15,038 nucleotides of DNA from JACQAI01 sp035507915 (lineage in GTDB: Bacteria; Pseudomonadota; Alphaproteobacteria; Elsterales; Elsteraceae): positions 1 through 15,038 of the forward strand of contig DATJNS010000158.1 in the NCBI GenBank assembly GCA_035507915.1, read 5' to 3'. Each line of letters opens with the position of its first letter. Within the stretch, counting starts at the first letter, position 1. Both the position numbers and the translations under genes were made by a program. This document shows, one piece after another, positions 5,296 through 13,275 of this stretch. The notes beneath the pieces were generated by a model. The model was not told where the DNA came from and searched no databases. It worked only from the letters and a program-made list of their open reading frames with translations.

Positions 5296-7431
5296 ATGAC
5301 CGCGACCGACGCGCCTCCGCCGATTGATCCCGGGCTCGCCAGCTTCGTGCTCGTGCTGCGCGTGCTCGGCGTGGCGATCAATCCGGCGCAGCTCGCCCAC
5401 CAGTTGGATCTCGGCCGCCGGCCGATGACCGCGGACGACATGCTGCGCGCCGCCAGGCAGCTCGGCCTGCGCGCGCGGCTGGTCGCGACGCGCGCCGAGC
5501 GGCTCGCGAGCACGCCCTTGCCGGCGATCGCGCTCGGCCGCGACGGCGGCTTCTTCGTGCTCGCCAAGGCGGGCGACGGCAAGGCGCTGGTCCAGCGCCC
5601 GGCCGAGCCGCGCCCGGAGACCGTCGTCTGGGCCGAGCTCGACCGCGTGTGGGACGGCCGGCTGGTGCTGCTGGCGCGCCGCGCGGCGCTCGGCGAGCTC
5701 GCCCGGCGGTTCGACGTCACGTGGTTCCTCGGCGCGATCCACAAGTACCGCTGGCTGCTCGGCGAGGTCCTGGCCGCCTCGTTCTTCCTGCAGCTGTTCG
5801 CGCTGATCACGCCCCTGTTCTTCCAGGTCGTGATCGACAAGGTCCTGGTGCATCGCGGCCTGTCCACGCTCGACGTGCTGATCTTCGGCCTGATCGTGGT
5901 GTCGGTCTTCGAGGTCGTGCTCGGCGGCCTGCGCACGTTCGTGTTCTCCCACACCACCAATCGGATCGACGTCGAGCTCGGCGCGCGGCTCTACCGCCAT
6001 CTGCTGGCGCTGCCGATCGCCTATTTCGAGGCGCGGCGCGTCGGCGATTCGGTCGCGCGCGTGCGCGAGCTCGAGAACGTCCGCAGCTTCATCACCGGCT
6101 CGGCCGTGACGCTGGCGATCGATCTCTTGTTCACGTTCGTGTTTCTCGCGGTGCTGTTCTATTACAGCGCGACCCTGACCTGGATCGTGATCGGCGCGTT
6201 CCCGTTCTACATCGCGCTCAGCATCCTGGTGACACCGCTGTTCCGCCGCCGGCTCGATGAGAAGTTCCGGCGCGGCGCCGAGAATCAGGCCTTCCTGGTC
6301 GAATCGGTGACCGGCATCGAGACCGTCAAGGCGATGGCGGTCGAGCCGCAGATGCAGCGGCGCTGGGACGAGCAGCTCGCCGCCTACGTGCGCGCCAGCT
6401 TCGCGAGCGCCAACCTCGGCAACGTCGCGAGCCAGATCGCCGCATTGATCAACAAGCTGACGATCGCGCTGACCCTGTTCTTCGGCGCCCGCCTGGCGAT
6501 CGAGGGATCCCTGACGGTCGGCGAGCTGGTCGCCTTCAACATGCTGTCGGCGCGCGTCAACGCGCCGGTGCTGCGACTGGCCCAGCTGTGGCAGGACTTC
6601 CAGCAGACGCGCATCTCGATCGACCGCATCGGCGACATCCTCAATACCCATCCGGAGCCGACCAGCAACGCGGTGCGCGGCTCGCTGCCGGCGATCAACG
6701 GCGACATCAGCTTCGAATCCGTGACCTTCCGCTATCGCCACGACGGGCCGCCGGTGCTGCGCGACGTCTCGATCGCGATCCCGGCCGGCCAGGTCGTCGG
6801 CATCGTCGGACCGTCGGGCTCGGGCAAGAGCACGCTCGCTAAGCTGGTGCAGCGCCTGCACGTGCCCGAGACCGGGCGGGTGCTGGTCGACGGCATCGAC
6901 CTCGCGATGATCGACGCCAGCTGGCTGCGCCGCCAGATCGGCGTCGTGCTGCAGGAGAACGTGCTGTTCAACCGGCCGGTGCGCGAGAACATCGCGCTCG
7001 CCGATCCCGCGATGCCGCTCGAGGCGGTGGTCGCCGCCGCCGAGCTCGCCGGCGCCCACGAGTTCATCGCGCAATTGCCGTTCGGCTACGACACCGAGAT
7101 CGGCGAGCGCGGCACGACCCTGTCGGGCGGCCAGCGCCAGCGCATCGCGATCGCGCGCGCGCTGGTCGCCAATCCCCGCATTCTGATCTTCGACGAGGCG
7201 ACCAGCGCGCTCGACTACGAGTCGGAACAGCTGATCCAGACCAACATGCGGCGCATCTGCGCCGGCCGCACGGTGCTGATCATCGCCCACCGGCTGTCGG
7301 CGGTGCGCTTCGCCGATCGCATCGTCACGATCGAGGCCGGGGCGGTCACCGAGGACGGCAGCCATGACGAGCTGATCCGGCGCGGCGGGCGCTACGCCAA
7401 GCTCCACCGGCTGCAGATGGCGTCGTCGTGA
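5296..7431 (+). CDS. Type I secretion ABC exporter (HlyB-like) with degenerate peptidase domain
   Basis: This 711-residue inner-membrane protein powers export of unfolded proteins through a type I secretion system. Residues of about 12-130 are a C39-peptidase-like domain. The catalytic His position reads FF (GGFFVLA) and no catalytic Cys is visible, so it should bind rather than cleave its substrate, as in HlyB. The membrane domain follows at about 150-430 (for example LQLFALITPLFFQVVIDKVL). The nucleotide-binding domain has Walker A GPSGSGKST at 505-513, signature LSGGQRQ at 609-615, Walker B ILIFDEA with Asp633 and Glu634, and switch His665 (IIAHRLS). The start is uncertain: ATG 5296 has no good Shine-Dalgarno, and an in-frame TTG lies at 5251. 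The stop overlaps the adaptor start, showing an operon. No export substrate lies in the window. Confidence 0.92.
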   Translation: MTATDAPPPIDPGLASFVLVLRVLGVAINPAQLAHQLDLGRRPMTADDMLRAARQLGLRARLVATRAERLASTPLPAIALGRDGGFFVLAKAGDGKALVQRPAEPRPETVVWAELDRVWDGRLVLLARRAALGELARRFDVTWFLGAIHKYRWLLGEVLAASFFLQLFALITPLFFQVVIDKVLVHRGLSTLDVLIFGLIVVSVFEVVLGGLRTFVFSHTTNRIDVELGARLYRHLLALPIAYFEARRVGDSVARVRELENVRSFITGSAVTLAIDLLFTFVFLAVLFYYSATLTWIVIGAFPFYIALSILVTPLFRRRLDEKFRRGAENQAFLVESVTGIETVKAMAVEPQMQRRWDEQLAAYVRASFASANLGNVASQIAALINKLTIALTLFFGARLAIEGSLTVGELVAFNMLSARVNAPVLRLAQLWQDFQQTRISIDRIGDILNTHPEPTSNAVRGSLPAINGDISFESVTFRYRHDGPPVLRDVSIAIPAGQVVGIVGPSGSGKSTLAKLVQRLHVPETGRVLVDGIDLAMIDASWLRRQIGVVLQENVLFNRPVRENIALADPAMPLEAVVAAAELAGAHEFIAQLPFGYDTEIGERGTTLSGGQRQRIAIARALVANPRILIFDEATSALDYESEQLIQTNMRRICAGRTVLIIAHRLSAVRFADRIVTIEAGAVTEDGSHDELIRRGGRYAKLHRLQMASS

Positions 7432-8852
7432 GCGCCGCGCGGCTCTTCGGCCTGCCGTTGGCGGCGCTGCGCCGCGCGCGCCACGTCGATCATGAGCGCG
7501 AGTTCCTGCCGGCCGCGCTCGAGATCATCGAGACGCCCGCATCGCCGGCCGGCCGCGCGATCGGCTACGCGATCGTGTCGTTCTTCGTCATCGCGGTCGT
7601 CTGGTCCTGCCTGGGCCACGTCGACGTGATCGCCACGGCGCACGGCAAGATCATCCCGACCGGCCGCACCAAGGTCGTGCAGCCGTTCGAGATCGGCACG
7701 GTGCGCGCGATCCACGTGCAGGAAGGCCAGGCGGTCCATGCCGGCGACGTCCTGGTCGAGCTCGACCCGACCGCCAACGTCGCCGAGGTCGACCGGCAGT
7801 CTTCGGACCTGGTGATCGCCGAGCTCGACGCGGCGCGACTGCGCGCGGCACTGTCGGACGCGCCCGATCCGGCTACCGCCTTCGTACCGCCGCCGGCGGC
7901 CGACCCTGGCCAGGTGCGGCTCTATCGCCAGCTCGCGGCCAACCAGGTGGCCGAGCAACGCGCCAAGATCGCCGGGCTCGATCATCAGCAGGCGCAGCAC
8001 GAGGCCGACCGTGCGGCGGTGGCGGCGACCGTCGACAAGCTGACCGCGGCGATCCCGATGCTGCGCGAGCGCGCCCAGATCAAGCGCTATCTGGCGAATC
8101 AAGGCACGTCGTCGAAGATGAGCGCGCTCGAGCTCGAGCAGAACCTGACCGAGTACGAGCACGAGCTGCTGGTTCAAAAAAGCCGGCTGGCCGAGGCCGA
8201 CGCCGAGCTCGCGGCGATCGAGCAGAACCGCGCCCAGGCGGCCGCCGAATACCGGCGGACCGCGCTCAGCGACCTGGCGAGCGCCGAGCAGAAGATCGCC
8301 AGCACGACGCAGGAGCTCGTCAAGGCGACCAAGAAGACCGACCTGCAGCGCCTGACCGCGCCGGTCGACGGCACCGTCCAGCAGCTCGCCGTGCACACGG
8401 TCGGCGGGGTCGTCACGCCCGCGGAGCAGCTGATGGTGATCGTGCCGAGCGACAGCCGGCTCGAGATCGAGGCGACCGTCGAGAACAAGGACATCGGCTT
8501 CGTCGCCGAGGGCAATCCCGTCGAGATCAAGGTCGAGACGTTCAATTTCACGAAATACGGGCTGCTGCACGGCACGGTGCTGCAGCTGTCGCGCGACGCC
8601 GTGATGCCGGAGCGCAATCCGCAGCAGCCGGCCGACGCGCGCCAGCCTGCGCCGCCGCCGTCGTCCCAGGAGCCGGTCTACACCGCGCGGATTTCGCTCG
8701 ATCGCGACAGCATGGAGATCGACGGCCGCGACATCGCGCTCGGCCCCGGCATGGCGGTCACCGCCGAGATCAAGACCGGCCGCCGCCGCGTGATCGAGTA
8801 CCTGCTGTCGCCGGTGCTCCGGTACGCCCACGAAAGCATCCGCGAGCGCTGA
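7428..8852 (+). CDS. Type I secretion membrane-fusion protein (HlyD-like)
   Basis: This 474-residue periplasmic adaptor joins the ABC exporter to a TolC-type outer-membrane channel. A short cytoplasmic N-terminus is followed by one membrane helix at about 45-62. Next is the family motif GHVDVIATAHGKIIPTGRTK, then lipoyl-type half-motifs around 85-113 and 306-340 (APVDGTVQQLAVHT). A long coiled-coil hairpin of about residues 115-300, rich in Glu, Gln, Ala and Leu, lies between them. The beta-barrel part carries a Pro/Gln-rich loop (about 392-416) and ends near the membrane-proximal ALGPGMAVTAEIKTGRRRVI, a very typical HlyD C-terminus. It starts with GTG inside the exporter stop (GTGA overlap), indicating translational coupling. 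The TolC partner is presumably encoded elsewhere. The sulfotransferase gene converges 15 bases downstream. Confidence 0.92.
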   Translation: MSAARLFGLPLAALRRARHVDHEREFLPAALEIIETPASPAGRAIGYAIVSFFVIAVVWSCLGHVDVIATAHGKIIPTGRTKVVQPFEIGTVRAIHVQEGQAVHAGDVLVELDPTANVAEVDRQSSDLVIAELDAARLRAALSDAPDPATAFVPPPAADPGQVRLYRQLAANQVAEQRAKIAGLDHQQAQHEADRAAVAATVDKLTAAIPMLRERAQIKRYLANQGTSSKMSALELEQNLTEYEHELLVQKSRLAEADAELAAIEQNRAQAAAEYRRTALSDLASAEQKIASTTQELVKATKKTDLQRLTAPVDGTVQQLAVHTVGGVVTPAEQLMVIVPSDSRLEIEATVENKDIGFVAEGNPVEIKVETFNFTKYGLLHGTVLQLSRDAVMPERNPQQPADARQPAPPPSSQEPVYTARISLDRDSMEIDGRDIALGPGMAVTAEIKTGRRRVIEYLLSPVLRYAHESIRER

Positions 8853-8867
8853 CGCGGCGACCGCCGG

Positions 8868-9755
8868 TTACGACGCGCGCGCCGTCGCTTCGGCCTGATA
8901 GCCGAGTCCGGTGAGCAGCGATCCCGCGATCGAGACGAACGCCGCATTGAGCTCCGGATCGAACCAGTTGCGCCAGTCGCCGGACACGCCCTTGCGGAGG
9001 AAGGCCTTCGCCTCCTCCTGACCGGCGGCACGGCCGCCCGTCACGGCGGCGAAGCTCGACTCGGCGATGCAGGTCGCACGCAGCGCCGCATCGTTCGACA
9101 CGTCGAGGAAGCGCAGCATCGCATCGAGCGCCGCGTCCGGATGCTCCTGCAGGTCCTCGTAGCGCACCTCGAAATAGCGACCCGGCATGAGGGCCGCCGC
9201 CGCGCGCGAGCGCGCGATGGTGTCGCGCCAGACCTGCGCGGCCATCAGCGCGTAGTCGCGGAACGCCATGCGCTTGTCGAGCGCGTTGCCCGCGCTGCCG
9301 GTGCTGGTCCGGCGCAGATGGTGCCATCCCGAGACCGCGACGTCGCGGCCGTCGCGGATCACATGGATGAACTTGGCGTGCGGAACGCGCTCCTGAAACC
9401 AGGCGAGATGCTCGGCGACATTGGGCGTCTTGTCGCCGACGGCGCGCACGCCCGGCTTTTGCGTCGCCTTGTCGAACATCCGCGCGACCAGCGCGTCGAA
9501 CAGCCAGATCTCGTCGTCGCGGTCGATTTCGGGGAACGGCGACAGGCTCGGGATTTCGCCGAAGATCTCGCGGTTGCGCTGACGTTGGAAGCGATTGTGC
9601 TCCTCGATCAGGCGCGAGAACTTCCGCAGCAGGGTGACGAGCTGGCTCTCGCCGGCGCAGCGGATCTCGGGATGATGGTCGAGCATCAGCTGGACCCAGG
9701 TGGTCCCTGATTTCGGACAGCCGCACACGAAGAACGTCGTCGGGCGGGAGACCAT
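8868..9755 (-). CDS. PAPS-dependent sulfotransferase
   Basis: This 295-residue protein of the sulfotransferase fold transfers sulfate from PAPS to a hydroxyl or amine of a sugar, lipid or small molecule. The 5'-phosphosulfate-binding loop is VCGCPKSGTTW at 10-20. GDKTP at 107-111 is a usual second motif. The 3'-phosphate-binding motif is FIHVIRDGRDVAVSGW at about 129-144, with Arg134 and Ser142. The later VRYEDLQEHPDAALDAML and RKGVSGDWRNWF are also typical, the latter as the PAPS-contacting RKGxxGDW loop. ATG 9755 has GGAG about 8 bases upstream, so it is preferred over an extension to 9797. There is no membrane segment, so it is cytoplasmic. It is convergent with the HlyD-like gene. Its acceptor is unknown; a surface glycan or exported product is possible. 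Confidence 0.9.
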   Translation of the reverse strand: MVSRPTTFFVCGCPKSGTTWVQLMLDHHPEIRCAGESQLVTLLRKFSRLIEEHNRFQRQRNREIFGEIPSLSPFPEIDRDDEIWLFDALVARMFDKATQKPGVRAVGDKTPNVAEHLAWFQERVPHAKFIHVIRDGRDVAVSGWHHLRRTSTGSAGNALDKRMAFRDYALMAAQVWRDTIARSRAAAALMPGRYFEVRYEDLQEHPDAALDAMLRFLDVSNDAALRATCIAESSFAAVTGGRAAGQEEAKAFLRKGVSGDWRNWFDPELNAAFVSIAGSLLTGLGYQAEATARAS

Positions 9756-9952
9756 CAACGGCTCCGGAGGAGTTGCCGACGGCCGAGCCACTCGCACAGC
9801 CGTGGTCCATCGTACGGCGGATTAAATTAATACATCCCTAGGTTATTCGATAATTTTAGCTATTGCGCGGTCTCTCTTGTAAGGGACGCGATGTTATTGG
9901 CCCTCAATTGCGGGGGTCACCTCAGGATTTGTCGTCATATCTTGGTCGCCGC
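9756..9952. other. Intergenic region upstream of the sulfotransferase
   Basis: This 197-base gap lies upstream of the sulfotransferase and downstream of the secreted His/Trp-rich gene. It has no gene that I can support. Its outstanding content is the AT-rich island at 9821-9861, described separately. The rest is mixed composition with no clear hairpin or repeat. Confidence 0.5.
9821..9861 (-). promoter_or_regulatory. AT-rich island, probable promoter region of the sulfotransferase
   Basis: About 41 bases are roughly three-quarters A/T, including ATTAAATTAATACAT and TAATTTTAGC, in sharp contrast to the surroundings. Read on the minus strand, TATTAAT is a plausible -10 box about 70 bases before the sulfotransferase start. 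The candidate -35 (TTATCG) is only about 15 bases away, so the promoter is tentative. A CCTAGG palindrome lies at 9837-9842. Confidence 0.38.
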
Positions 9953-10342
9953 TCAGCCTGGCGGAACCGGCTGCCACGGGACGAGACACTGCGGCACGTA
10001 GGGGTAGTACCCCTGCGGGTTGGCGCAGTAGTACCAGTACGGACCGGGCGCCGGCGGGGGCGCCACTGCGACCGGCGGCACGTAAGGGTCCGGGTAGGGG
10101 TAGACCGGCGCGGGGTAGAAGTACCAGCTCGGGCCGACCCGCCACCACCAGCCGAGCCGGCCGTCGTGATCGCCATGAAACCAGGCGCCGCCGCGCCACA
10201 AAGCGAGGTCGTGCTCGTGAAAGCCGCCGCGCCAGCCTTCGTGGTGCTCTTCGTGGCGCTCGTGATCGTGCCATTGGGCGCGACTGGGCGACGCGGGTAT
10301 CAGCAGCAGCGCGCCAAGCAGGCCCGCCAGGAATGTCTTCAT
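9953..10342 (-). CDS. Secreted His/Trp/Tyr/Pro-rich small protein
   Basis: This 129-residue protein has a signal peptide, MKTFLAGLLGALLLIPASPS, with probable cleavage after RA at residue 22. Residues 25-59 hold nine His among Glu, Asp, Trp and Gly (HDHERHEEHHEGW, FHEHD, FHGDHDG). The next part is GWWWRVGPSWYFYPAPVYPY, then a Pro-rich linker, then YWYYCANPQGYYPYVPQC and WQPVP at the end, with Cys106 and Cys119 likely disulfide-bonded. The last motif (YYCxxPxGYYPYVxxC) is a recurrent signature of small exported proteobacterial proteins without known function. The His cluster could bind metal; this is inferred from composition. ATG 10342 has GAGGAG upstream. It lies 111 bases after the cysteine synthase stop in the same direction and may be transcribed separately. 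Confidence 0.82.
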   Translation of the reverse strand: MKTFLAGLLGALLLIPASPSRAQWHDHERHEEHHEGWRGGFHEHDLALWRGGAWFHGDHDGRLGWWWRVGPSWYFYPAPVYPYPDPYVPPVAVAPPPAPGPYWYYCANPQGYYPYVPQCLVPWQPVPPG

Positions 10343-10453
10343 GTTCTCGCTCCTCGGATACCGCGCTGGGCGCGCCACGCAGGGCGCCGCAGCGGCATTC
10401 TTCTACCGCACCGACGGCTCGGCCGGAACGTCTGATCGGCGCGGTACCGAGGA

Positions 10454-11458
10454 TCAATTCGCCAGCCAATCCGGGACCGGCAGGCCCTTCTCGCGCAGGA
10501 AGGCCGGATTGAACAGCTTGGTCGCATAGCGCGTGCCGTAGTCGGCGAGGATCGTCACGATCGTGTGCCCGGGCCCGAGCTGGCGGGCGAGCTGGGCGGC
10601 ACCCGCGACGTTGATGCCGGTCGAGCCGCCGACCAGGAGACCCTCGGTGCGCAGCAGATCGAAGATCACGCCCAGCGCCTCCTCGTCGGTGACGCGCAGC
10701 CAGGCGTCGATCGGCGCGTCCTCCAGATTCTTGGTGATGCGGTTGTTGCCGATGCCTTCGGTGATCGAGTTGCCCTCGGGCTTGAGCTCGCCATGGGCGT
10801 AGAAATTGTAGAGCCCCGACCCCATCGGGTCGGTCAGCGCCACCGTGATTTTCGGGTTGCGCGCCTTGAGCGCCATGCCGACGCCCGCGAGCGTGCCGCC
10901 GGTGCCGACCGCGCAGGCGAACGCGTCGACCTTGCCGTCGGTCTGCGTCCAGATCTCGGGGCCCGTGCTCTCGATGTGGCCCTGACGGTTGGCGACGTTG
11001 TCGAACTGGTTGGCCCAGATCGCGCCGTTGGGCTCCGTGGCCGCGAGCTCGTCGGCGAGGCGGCCGGAGTAGCGCACGTAATTGTTGGGGTTGCTGTAGG
11101 GCGCGGCAGGCACGAGCCGCAGATCGGCGCCGCACAGCCGCAGCATGTCCTTCTTCTCCTGGCTCTGGGTCTCCGGCATCACGATCACGGTGCGATAGCC
11201 GCGCGCCGCGCCGACCAGCGCCAAGCCGATGCCGGTGTTGCCCGCGGTGCCTTCGACGATCACGCCGCCCGGCTTCAGGAGCCCGCGCGCCTCGGCGTCG
11301 CGCACGATGTACCAGGCCGCGCGATCCTTGACCGAGCCGCCGGGATTGAGGAACTCGGCCTTGCCGAGGATCGTGCAGCCGGTCTCCGCCGAGACCTTGC
11401 GCAGCTTGATGAGCGGCGTGTTGCCGATCGTGGCGATGAAGCCGTCGCGAACGTCCAT
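10454..11458 (-). CDS. cysK: Cysteine synthase A (O-acetylserine sulfhydrylase), PLP-dependent
   Basis: This 334-residue cytoplasmic fold-type-II PLP enzyme should make L-cysteine from O-acetylserine and sulfide. Lys44 in NPGGSVKDRA is the PLP Schiff-base lysine. The asparagine loop is EGTAGNTGIG (Thr71 to Gly76). The phosphate-binding Gly loop is AVGTGGTLAG at 183-192. The SITEGIG segment at 231-237 is followed by GGSTGIN at 277-283. The C-terminal ADYGTRYATKLFN matches the longer alphaproteobacterial CysK variety I know rather than the classical enteric form. ATG 11458 has GGGAGGA upstream. The gene diverges from the hydantoinase/oxoprolinase operon with 157 bases between. A cystathionine beta-synthase or other beta-substituting activity is less likely but cannot be excluded from sequence alone. 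Confidence 0.9.
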   Translation of the reverse strand: MDVRDGFIATIGNTPLIKLRKVSAETGCTILGKAEFLNPGGSVKDRAAWYIVRDAEARGLLKPGGVIVEGTAGNTGIGLALVGAARGYRTVIVMPETQSQEKKDMLRLCGADLRLVPAAPYSNPNNYVRYSGRLADELAATEPNGAIWANQFDNVANRQGHIESTGPEIWTQTDGKVDAFACAVGTGGTLAGVGMALKARNPKITVALTDPMGSGLYNFYAHGELKPEGNSITEGIGNNRITKNLEDAPIDAWLRVTDEEALGVIFDLLRTEGLLVGGSTGINVAGAAQLARQLGPGHTIVTILADYGTRYATKLFNPAFLREKGLPVPDWLAN

Positions 11459-11615
11459 GACGATGTCCTCCCGCTCGGCAACCGAGCATGGAACGGATGA
11501 GCAGGCGCCGCAACTCCGCGGCGGCTGCGACGCCGCGCCGCGCGGAAACTACGGCTGGACGCGCCGCGCGGCCCCGCTCCACACTCCGGGGCGCGCGTCA
11601 AAGCTCGGAACCGCC
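11459..11615. promoter_or_regulatory. Divergent promoter region between cysK and the hydantoinase/oxoprolinase operon
   Basis: The 157-base gap must hold start signals for both sides. The cysK Shine-Dalgarno (GGGAGGA, minus strand) is clear, while that of the plus-strand gene is weak (CGGAA). An 11-base direct repeat GCGCCGCGCGG occurs at 11535-11545 and 11561-11571, 26 bases apart, and includes the self-complementary CCGCGCGG. It could be a paired operator, though such strings are cheap in GC-rich DNA. No -35/-10 pair was recognised. Confidence 0.35.
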
Positions 11616-13274
11616 ATGACTCACGTCGATCCCATCGTCGCCTCGGTGATCCAGCATCGTCTGCTCGCGATCGTCGAGGAGATGGGCGAAGCCATGCTGC
11701 GCACCGCCTATTCCCAGATCCTCAACTCGAGCCGCGACTTCTCGACCGCCATCTGCGACCTCGACGGCCGCCTGATCGCGCAGGCCGAGCACGTCCCGAT
11801 CCACGTCGGCGCCTTGCCCTACGCCGCGCAGGCGATGACCGCGTTCTTCAAGGACGACATCCATCCGGGCGACATCTTCCTGCTCAACGACCCCTATCAC
11901 GGCGGCAACCATCTGCCCGACCTGACCGCGTTCGTGCCGGTGTTCGAGGGCGATGCCCCGCGCTTCTGGTCGATCAACCGCGCGCACCAGAGCGACATCG
12001 GCGGCGCCACCCACGGCGCCTACAACGCCAGCGCCACCGACATCTGGCAGGAAGGCATCCGGATCACGCCGCTCCGGCTCTACGACCGCGGCGAGGTGCG
12101 CCGCGACGTGCTCGAGATGATCGCGACCAACGTGCGGCACCCGCGCGACTTCCGCGGCGATCTCAACGCCATGATCGGCTCGGCGCGCGTCGGCGAGCGC
12201 CGGCTGCTGGCGCTCGCCGGCGAGTTCGGCTGGCCGACCACCCATGCGGCGATCGAGGCGATCCTCGACGGCGCCGAGCGCCAATCGCGCGCCGTCATCG
12301 CGACCTGGAAGGACGGCGTCTACAAGGGCGAAGCGCTGCTCGACGACGACGGCCGCGGCAACCAGGACATCGCGATCCGCGCGACCGTGACGAAGCAGGG
12401 CAGCGACCTGATCGTCGACCTGACGGAGTCCGACCCGCAGGTCACGAGCTTCGTCAACTCGTCGTACCCCAACATGCGCGCCGGCGTCGCGGTCGCGCTC
12501 GCCTATTTGATCGACCCCGACACGCCCAAGAACGACGGTGCGTTCCGCCCCGTCACCGTCAAGGCCAAGCCCGGCACGGTGGTGTGGGCCAACGAGGGTG
12601 CGCCCGTCACCTTGGCGACCAACCACTGCAGCCAGGAGATCATCGAGGCGATCATCAAGGCCTTGGCGCCGGCCTGCCCGGACCGCGCCATGGCGGGCTG
12701 GGGCCGGCGCTTCCGCATCGCCATCCAGGGACGCGACCCGCGCTCCGGCAAGCCGTTCATCTGGCACCTGTTCCAGGCGCGCCCGGGCGGCGGCGCGTCG
12801 CCCGCCGGCGACGGCTGGCCGGGTGCCGGCGAGTGGCAGGCGGCCGGCGGCATCAAGTTCGGCAGCCTCGAGGTCACCGAGGTGCGCTTCCCGCTGTTCT
12901 TCGCGCGCCACGAGTTCCGCCCCGACTCGGGCGGCGACGGCGAGTATCGCGGCGGCCCGGGCGGCGTGCTCGAGATGGTGGCCGAGATCGCCGAGCCCGC
13001 GGTCGGCAACACGGCGGGCGACGGCGTGCGCCACGGCGCGTGCGGCATCTTGGGCGGCGCCGACGGGGCGCCGCACCATTACGTTCTCGAATCCGCCGGC
13101 CGGCCGACGCGCGAGATCCGCACCAAGGAGACCGGGCTCGAGATCCGGCCCGGCGACCGCTTCGTGATCGAGTCGGGCGGCGGCGGCGGCTGGGGCGATC
13201 CGCGGCGGCGCAGCGCCGCCGCGCGCGCGGGCGACATCACGAGCGGTTTCGTGACCCGCAAGCCCGGGCGCTGA
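11616..13274 (+). CDS. Hydantoinase B/oxoprolinase-type subunit (HyuB-like)
   Basis: This 552-residue protein is the usual length for the B subunit of ATP-dependent hydantoinase, 5-oxoprolinase or acetone-carboxylase-like complexes, which open a cyclic amide or carboxylate with ATP help. It begins MTHVDPIVASVIQHRLLAIV, a typical N-terminus. Conserved segments are LLNDPYHGGNHLPD at 89-102, NRAHQSDIGG at 121-130, NEGAPVTLATNHCSQE in the middle, and the Gly-rich tail ESGGGGGWGDP at 519-529. It is followed after 1 base by the A subunit. The order B-A is the reverse of the frequent A-B order. The Shine-Dalgarno is weak, but the N-terminal match supports ATG 11616. A cytoplasmic location is expected. 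The substrate is not identifiable from the sequence: N-methylhydantoin, 5-oxoproline and others are possible. Confidence 0.9.
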   Translation: MTHVDPIVASVIQHRLLAIVEEMGEAMLRTAYSQILNSSRDFSTAICDLDGRLIAQAEHVPIHVGALPYAAQAMTAFFKDDIHPGDIFLLNDPYHGGNHLPDLTAFVPVFEGDAPRFWSINRAHQSDIGGATHGAYNASATDIWQEGIRITPLRLYDRGEVRRDVLEMIATNVRHPRDFRGDLNAMIGSARVGERRLLALAGEFGWPTTHAAIEAILDGAERQSRAVIATWKDGVYKGEALLDDDGRGNQDIAIRATVTKQGSDLIVDLTESDPQVTSFVNSSYPNMRAGVAVALAYLIDPDTPKNDGAFRPVTVKAKPGTVVWANEGAPVTLATNHCSQEIIEAIIKALAPACPDRAMAGWGRRFRIAIQGRDPRSGKPFIWHLFQARPGGGASPAGDGWPGAGEWQAAGGIKFGSLEVTEVRFPLFFARHEFRPDSGGDGEYRGGPGGVLEMVAEIAEPAVGNTAGDGVRHGACGILGGADGAPHHYVLESAGRPTREIRTKETGLEIRPGDRFVIESGGGGGWGDPRRRSAAARAGDITSGFVTRKPGR

Positions 13275-13275
13275 C

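Noticed and set aside
5296..5685. N-terminal domain of the exporter as an active bacteriocin-type C39 peptidase
   Set aside because: No catalytic Cys near the N-terminus, and the usual His before the VL motif is Phe. It fits the inactive peptidase-like domain of HlyB-type exporters.
5008..7407. A 799-codon minus-strand open frame opposite the ABC exporter
   Set aside because: Composition is dominated by Arg, Asp, Gln, Ala and Gly with no domain. The opposite strand has a complete ABC exporter with all motifs.
10361..10395. GC-rich partly inverted sequence upstream of the secreted His-rich gene, considered as a riboswitch or attenuator
   Set aside because: Pairing is interrupted and no known riboswitch consensus is visible; it is likely chance in GC-rich DNA.
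9894..11582. Very long minus-strand open frame (562 codons) over the cysteine synthase and secreted protein genes
   Set aside because: It is Arg/Gly/Ala-rich nonsense in a shifted frame. The cysteine synthase frame carries all PLP motifs, and long antisense or shifted frames are expected in GC-rich DNA.
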